64,000 bases of DNA, taken from Bacteroidetes bacterium GWF2_33_16 (GTDB lineage: Bacteria > Bacteroidota > Bacteroidia > Bacteroidales > UBA12077). The stretch's first letter is position 1, and each line of letters opens with the position of its first letter. Where the stretch lies: assembly GCA_001768565.1 (NCBI GenBank), contig MEOE01000018.1, forward strand, positions 1 through 64,000. Reading direction: 5' to 3'. Below the pieces are notes generated by a model that saw only the letters and a list, made by a program, of their open reading frames with translations, was not told where the DNA came from and did no database searches. Below, piece after piece: positions 62,606-64,000 of this stretch. The position numbers were made by a program, and so were the translations under genes.

Positions 62606-64000
62606 ATGAACAGAATTAACTTATTAATCACGATTATTCTGATTTCAATTTTTGGATGCAGCAAATCAGTTGAGCTGAATATTCCTGAAAAATCAGAAAT
62701 GTACGAAGTGTCAGGGCCTGTTTATATAAATGATGAGGGTACTGAAATATATCTGAATGGTTACTTCAGTCATGCGGAGTTAATCGATTCAGTAACTCTT
62801 CTAAACTATGAGTATGAACTATCGGGAGATAGAAAATGGTTAAACGTAACACCTTCCATAAATTCACCTGCACTTGAAGAACTGAAAGTATGGATTGATG
62901 GATATTCTTATTCAATTATTTTGCTTTACGAGAAGAAAGTGCATTATGATTTCGTTTTTGATTCAAAAGGAGTTACTTACAAACAGGTTCAGTTATCAGG
63001 CAGCTTTACCTCATGGACTCCCTCAGAACCGCTTACAAACGAGGGAGGAATATGGAAAACCACGCTCATGTTATCTCCGGGCAGATATCAATATCAGGTA
63101 GTAGTAGATGGAAAATGGATACTTGATCCTGGCAACAGTATACAAGAAAGTAATAATATTGGCGGATTTAATTCGGTACTCACAATTCCTGACCCATCGG
63201 ATAATGCGCCTAAATTAGTTACCTACACATATTCCACAACCAATATAACGATTGGTGTTAATGGCAGTACAAATAAAATAATTTGTTTATGGGATAATTA
63301 CCCGGTTTCTTTTATTGCAGATAAAAATGCCATTTCAGTTAACATTCCTAAAAATGCTAAAAAACTGAAACGTTCGTATGTTAGAGTATGGTCGTGCAAT
63401 GAGTTTGGATATTCGAACGATATTATGGTTCCGCTTGAGTATGGGGAAGTTATTTCAGATGCAAATCAACTAAATCGTACCGACAAACATGCTCAAGTAC
63501 TTTATTTTATGTTAGTTGACCGATTTAATAATGGCGATAAATCAATTGATAAACCCTTGATCGATCCTGAAATTCATGAAAGAGCAAATTACTGGGGTGG
63601 TGATTTGGCCGGTATAACTCAAAAAGTTAATGATGGTTATTTCACTGAGTTGGGTGTAAGTATGATTTGGTTGTCGCCGATTACACAGAATCCACACGAG
63701 GGATTTATTGAGTATCCCGCGCCACATCGTAAGTATTCGGGCTATCACGGATATTGGCCAATAACATTAACTACTGTCGATAATCGTTTTGGTGATTCCA
63801 ATGCATTAAAGGATTTAGTTTCATCTACTCATAATAAAAACATGAACCTTATACTTGATTATGTTTCGAATCATGTTCATGAGCAAAATAAGATTTATAT
63901 TGATAATCCAAATTGGGCTACAACTCTTGATCTACCTGATGGAACTAAGAACATACGTATTTGGGAAGAACATAGGTTAACAACCTGGTTCGATACATTT
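62606..64000 (+). CDS. GH13 alpha-amylase family lipoprotein, cut at the window end
   Basis: Open to the window end at 465 codons, so the gene is partial. The signal sequence INLLITIILISIFGC has a lipobox Cys at 18. A CBM48/E-set-like module (about 128-190: VQLSGSFTSWTPSEPLTNEGGIWKT, YQYQVVVDGKWILDPGN) precedes a GH13 barrel: VLYFMLVDRFNNGDKS, WGGDLAGITQKV, LGVSMIWLSPITQNP and LILDYVSNHVHE (region I). The nucleophile and later regions are past the edge. Starts 11 bp after the previous gene, in the same operon; probably a surface alpha-amylase (SusG-like). Confidence 0.92.
   Translation, partial: MNRINLLITIILISIFGCSKSVELNIPEKSEMYEVSGPVYINDEGTEIYLNGYFSHAELIDSVTLLNYEYELSGDRKWLNVTPSINSPALEELKVWIDGYSYSIILLYEKKVHYDFVFDSKGVTYKQVQLSGSFTSWTPSEPLTNEGGIWKTTLMLSPGRYQYQVVVDGKWILDPGNSIQESNNIGGFNSVLTIPDPSDNAPKLVTYTYSTTNITIGVNGSTNKIICLWDNYPVSFIADKNAISVNIPKNAKKLKRSYVRVWSCNEFGYSNDIMVPLEYGEVISDANQLNRTDKHAQVLYFMLVDRFNNGDKSIDKPLIDPEIHERANYWGGDLAGITQKVNDGYFTELGVSMIWLSPITQNPHEGFIEYPAPHRKYSGYHGYWPITLTTVDNRFGDSNALKDLVSSTHNKNMNLILDYVSNHVHEQNKIYIDNPNWATTLDLPDGTKNIRIWEEHRLTTWFDTF

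Noticed and set aside
1-64000. CRISPR arrays, prophage or transposase genes
   Set aside because: No regular spacer repeats and no integrase, transposase or phage structural gene were seen. The GIY-YIG gene and palindromes at 43-44 kb are the only mobile-like signals.

Overview
The window is a low-GC (roughly one third G+C by eye) chromosomal segment that looks like a member of the Bacteroidota. The signs are DUF5916, DUF4831 and DUF3667 proteins, LytS/LytTR two-component genes, RibBA next to a LptF/LptG-type permease, a maltose phosphorylase operon, and promoters with the TAnnTTTG -7 box of that phylum. Most of it is core metabolism. No prophage, insertion sequence, CRISPR array or rRNA operon was seen.

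Layout. 0-9.4 kb: dnaK, panB, a pseudouridine synthase, a membrane LytTR protein followed by a tandem repeat that looks like its binding site, a nitronate monooxygenase/FabK-like flavoprotein, an acyl-CoA ligase, a lipid A type acyltransferase and a cupin. 9.5-20 kb: a LytS-type kinase/LytTR regulator pair, a DUF5916 outer-membrane protein, then a run of accessory genes (two GNATs, a PAS protein, an SDR with altered catalytic residues, a serine hydrolase, a metallo-beta-lactamase-fold protein, DUF5694). 20.4-24.2 kb: a four-gene cluster of lysine 2,3-aminomutase-like radical SAM enzyme, two ATP-grasp ligases and a GNAT, which reads as an undescribed beta-lysine conjugate pathway. 24.4-27.7 kb: an M3 peptidase and ilvE. 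27.7-33.4 kb: a SiaC/SiaB/two SpoIIE-phosphatase partner-switch module divergent from a receiver-PAS-adenylate cyclase. 33.4-43.1 kb: a decayed membrane-protein gene, cdd, a glucosaminidase, fmt, a DUF4405 cytochrome-like protein, ribBA, two glycosyltransferases, a LptF/G permease and a START-like protein.

43.2-44.2 kb is the oddest stretch. One intact tRNA-Met(CAT) sits among broken copies of itself. A 5' half ends just before the anticodon and carries a 19-bp palindrome in its D-loop. A 3' half starts in the anticodon and carries two hairpins in its T-arm. Between them lie two further decayed tRNA 3' ends, each followed by a terminator or terminator-like remnant, and a small GIY-YIG nuclease gene whose last codons are tRNA and palindrome sequence. 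This looks like a tRNA-targeting mobile unit.

44.2-56 kb: a DHCW-type cupin, a NYN/LOTUS protein, several envelope proteins, pepD, a thioredoxin-fold protein, a dispersed-repeat-like intergenic element, the NAD(P)HX repair enzyme and a POT peptide transporter. 56.2-64 kb: a maltose/maltodextrin operon (sugar transporter, maltose phosphorylase, beta-phosphoglucomutase, two GH13 enzymes, the last cut by the window end) behind a possible LacI-type palindrome. Together these genes would degrade maltodextrins outside the cytoplasm, import maltose, phosphorolyse it and convert beta-glucose 1-phosphate to glucose 6-phosphate.
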